40,469 bases of DNA, taken from Priapulus caudatus. Lineage: Eukaryota; Priapulida; Priapulimorpha; Priapulimorphida; Priapulidae. Of the stretch, positions 37,888-40,469 are shown in pieces; position 1 is the first letter of the stretch; each line of letters opens with the position of its first letter. The position numbers and the translations under genes are program-made. Below the pieces are notes generated by a model. That model saw only the letters and a program-made list of their open reading frames with translations. It ran no database searches and was not told the origin of the DNA. The stretch spans positions 168,768-209,236 of the forward strand of contig NW_014577289.1 in assembly GCF_000485595.1 (NCBI RefSeq). Direction: 5' to 3'.

Positions 37888-39655
37888 TTTCATTTAACCC
37901 CCGATGGCCTAGGATTTCTTTTAAAAGCCCACAGCATCGACATATATAACATATTACGATAGATAACTTATATAACGACTCATATATCGACTTATATATC
38001 GAATAGTATGAGAGGCATTTAATTTAATTGGTCTGTTGGGGTGGGTATGTACGATTATAGTAACATTCTAAATATTATAATGTAATATGCGAAATTACCC
38101 AGCTTCAAGTAATCAACAGCCACACAATACGACATGTGAATATGCACACATGTTTTCATTACTAGACAACATTATATGAGCATAGAGCATCATAATGTTT
38201 TAACGAGCGGCTCAAGCATATTCACTTAAACGGTGGCATGGGCTGCAGCTCGTTCATCACTCCGACATGAAATCAATCTAAGCCGGGCTATAAAAATTCA
38301 AAAACGTAATTAATTAAAATTCCTACCGCGGCAGTTTACACAAAAACACTTGATCCTTACCAGAGTCACGTGTTGCTCGTCTCTCGTCAGCAGATATAAT
38401 GAAATATCGAGGCAGTGTCTGTATGGCTGACGTTCGCCTTCGCATTCGCAACCCACTCGCGCTATTGTCGGACGCCTATTCTACACAAAGGGCGTTCTAG
38501 AAAACAACCGCCTACACACTTTTTTCCGCCTTTTGCACTACACACATTGCCCGCTGTGAAGTTCACAAGGCATGTTCACAGCTGTTCGCGCCTGCAGTCA
38601 AGTTCACTTCTGATGCACACACGTGCAGCACATCTCTAGCGCGTGGCCGTGAATGCAAATTCTAGGGGGTTTGAACCACCGAGAAAACACCCTGTCCGCG
38701 CGTATCGTTATTATGAGGTTTTGCTGCAGTGGTAATTGAATGATGTACCCAGCAAATGGATGAATGGGCCGGAGCATCTTTGGAGACCTCAAAAGGCTGA
38801 TATTATATAACCGTGCAGTTTAGACTAAAGTAATCTAATCACTTGCTATATTAAGACTCCTAATTAAATCATAGAAGTAACAGAGATCCCCAATTGAGTA
38901 GGAAGTGCGTGGGAGGTTACTTGTTATTGCTAATGTACGGTATGCATTGCCATATGAACAGCCCCGCACCGCTTCTTCCAAGAAAGAACGTTTTTTCACA
39001 AGTAGGTACGTACTCTCAACACAAAACCATATCGCGAACTTTTAACCGAGAGGAAGTTTTTCAACTGATTAAAAATATAACACCCATGCCATTTGACATT
39101 TTATCTAGACGAGAAGAAGGATAGGCGCGCCAATGTACGGTGAAGTGGAGTTTATCGAAGAGAACAATAGTATTAGAGTGATATATGAGTATATCAAGAC
39201 CGACAGAAGACGTCGGCAAGAGTATATTAGCCTTAAAATGGCCATGATAGTTGAATGCTCTCATTGGAATACGACATGCAGCAGCAATTAAGTGACCGAA
39301 TACTGGACGAACTGGTGACATTGGCCATGCATACATAAACCGGACTGCTGGAATGGCTGTGTTATGGCTTCAGCAGCTGTTAGCAATCTATCACGCCTCT
39401 TGATCTTAGTCCAATCATCAAAATGTTATGATAACTTTGAGCAAGGCAACCGATTGCAACAGGTCAGTGACGCTAGGCAGGGTTTCACTCACTCACACAT
39501 TGACCACATGTCCACTTCTTGACGCCATGCAGTTGAGTAGACATCATAACATGAGCTGCAGAAGGAGCGAATTAGTTTTCCTCTTTGTAGTCGACCAGTA
39601 AGGATATGTACACATTTCCTTAGTGGGAACCAATAATACGATCGCGACTATGATT
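37888..39655. other. Intergenic, no gene seen
   Basis: No exon, RNA gene or transposon recognised. An open frame at 38894-39124 has no family signature. Confidence 0.45.
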
Positions 39656-39656
39656 G

Positions 39657-39680
39657 CTATATATATATATATATATATCA
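39657..39680. repeat. (AT)n microsatellite
   Basis: About ten AT units. Confidence 0.9.
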
Positions 39681-40102
39681 GGAGTAGATAATAGGGAAAA
39701 ATAAATACATGGTGTAAAGTTGTGGAAATTGTTCAAAAAGATAGGTGATCCATGTAGATAAATAAGTGTTAAAAAGCCCGATCATTTTGCGTTTTGTGAG
39801 CCATTTTTCGTGGAAGCATTGGAGGACAGGTGCAGTTACGAAACCTGGCATAAAATGTTCTATAGCCCTGCGGCAACCGTACGCGAGCTATAGTACTAGA
39901 GTTATGATACAATTAGCTGCTTCTCTTGAGAGTGTCAGGCTGCATTAACAGCTTCGCCGCAAATCCCCCACGAGCCGAGAGCCGAGCGGAAATCGAAGAT
40001 TATCGTAAACGCGGTCCCGTCGGGGCTAATTCAGGTGCTTGAGTTTTTGTGCGAATACCTACGATGAGATACTCTAACGCATCGGTTGCTCTTCTTGGTG
40101 CG

Positions 40103-40432
40103 CTAAGAAGAGGGGGGACAGAGAGAGGGGAGAAGAGAAAGACTAGAGGAGAAGAGGAAGACTAGAGGAGAAGAGGAAGACTAAAGGAGGAGATAAAGAC
40201 TTGAGGAGAAGAGGAAGAGAAGAGAGGAAGGTGAGAGACAAGAGGGGAAAAGAGGAAGATGAGAGAGAGAAGAGGGGAGAAGAGGAAGACTTGAGGAGAA
40301 GAGGGGAGAAGAGGAAGGTGAGAGAGAGAAAAGGGGAGAAGAGGAAGAATTGGGGAGAAGAGAAAGACTTGAGGAGAAGAGGGGAGAAAAGGAAGGTGAG
40401 AGACAAGAGGAGGAGAAGAGGGAGAATTGGGG
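40103..40432. repeat. Purine-rich minisatellite, gagaagaggaagact unit
   Basis: Tandem 15-bp-type units near 40138-40200 grading into longer units sharing gaggagaagaggggagaag and ggaaggtgagag. Confidence 0.9.
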
Positions 40433-40469
40433 ACACAAACGCGCTGGCATCAGTAAAGCATGCATGCTT

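Noticed and set aside
38894-39124. 76-residue plus-strand frame
   Set aside because: No recognised domain, no splice context and ordinary intergenic base composition.
1-40469. tRNA, rRNA or other structured RNA genes
   Set aside because: No B-box-like ggttcgaatcc or other RNA-gene hallmark was found by eye on either strand; a tRNAscan/Infernal run would settle it.

Overview
The window is animal nuclear DNA, not prokaryotic. It carries short exons with GT-AG introns, abundant microsatellites and minisatellites, terminal-inverted-repeat DNA transposon remnants, and two genes with clear metazoan relatives. Coding exons are GC-rich and noncoding DNA is AT-rich. The protein families and repeat style suggest a bilaterian, probably marine, invertebrate; the species cannot be fixed from the sequence alone.

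Left half, + strand, 606 to 21567: the 3' portion of a kinesin-4 family gene of the KIF21 type (KIF21A/KIF21B ortholog). I trace 26 exons plus two alternative last exons. They run from the end of the motor domain ([18 protein letters not shown] block) through the neck, an acidic linker, long coiled coils with the conserved MSDKVAG block and regulatory coiled coil, a Ser/Pro-rich linker, and a C-terminal WD40 propeller. The first part of the motor lies left of the window. The exons add up to about 1,390 residues, which with roughly 290 missing motor residues matches the 1,650 to 1,700 residues usual for KIF21. Splice phases agree from exon 7 through exon 18 and from 20 to the end, apart from exon 22. 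Single-base frame slips, mostly in or beside short homopolymers, occur in exons 1 to 6, 19 and 22. They look more like consensus errors than a dead gene.

The introns of this gene are unusually full of repeats. Several tandem duplications cross an exon-intron boundary and copy a splice site together with exon sequence: a donor at 1.4/1.5 kb, an acceptor at 5.2/5.3 kb, and four donor copies at 5.5 to 5.8 kb. There are also a 95-bp satellite at 12.7 to 13.3 kb, a 50-bp minisatellite at 9.5 to 9.7 kb, long GA and CT tracts, and four hAT-like MITEs.

Middle, 21.6 to 30.4 kb: no convincing gene. It holds two MITEs with target-site duplications (23.6 and 25.96 kb). It also holds a striking ladder of 18 CCGCGG-type palindromes on a 20-bp pitch between long inverted arms (26.57 to 27.05 kb).

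Right part, - strand, 32207 to 30381: an intact 608-residue single-coding-exon type I membrane protein with signal peptide, leucine-rich repeats with both Cys caps, one membrane helix and a C-terminal class I PDZ ligand. It resembles trophoblast glycoprotein (TPBG/5T4). A 5'UTR intron is likely. From 32.3 to 40.5 kb there is no further supported gene, only microsatellites, purine tracts, a textbook hAT MITE at 35.13 kb with a perfect 8-bp target duplication, and a degenerate direct duplication at 37.7 kb. The two genes face each other (convergent) and show no functional link beyond both being expected in neurons.
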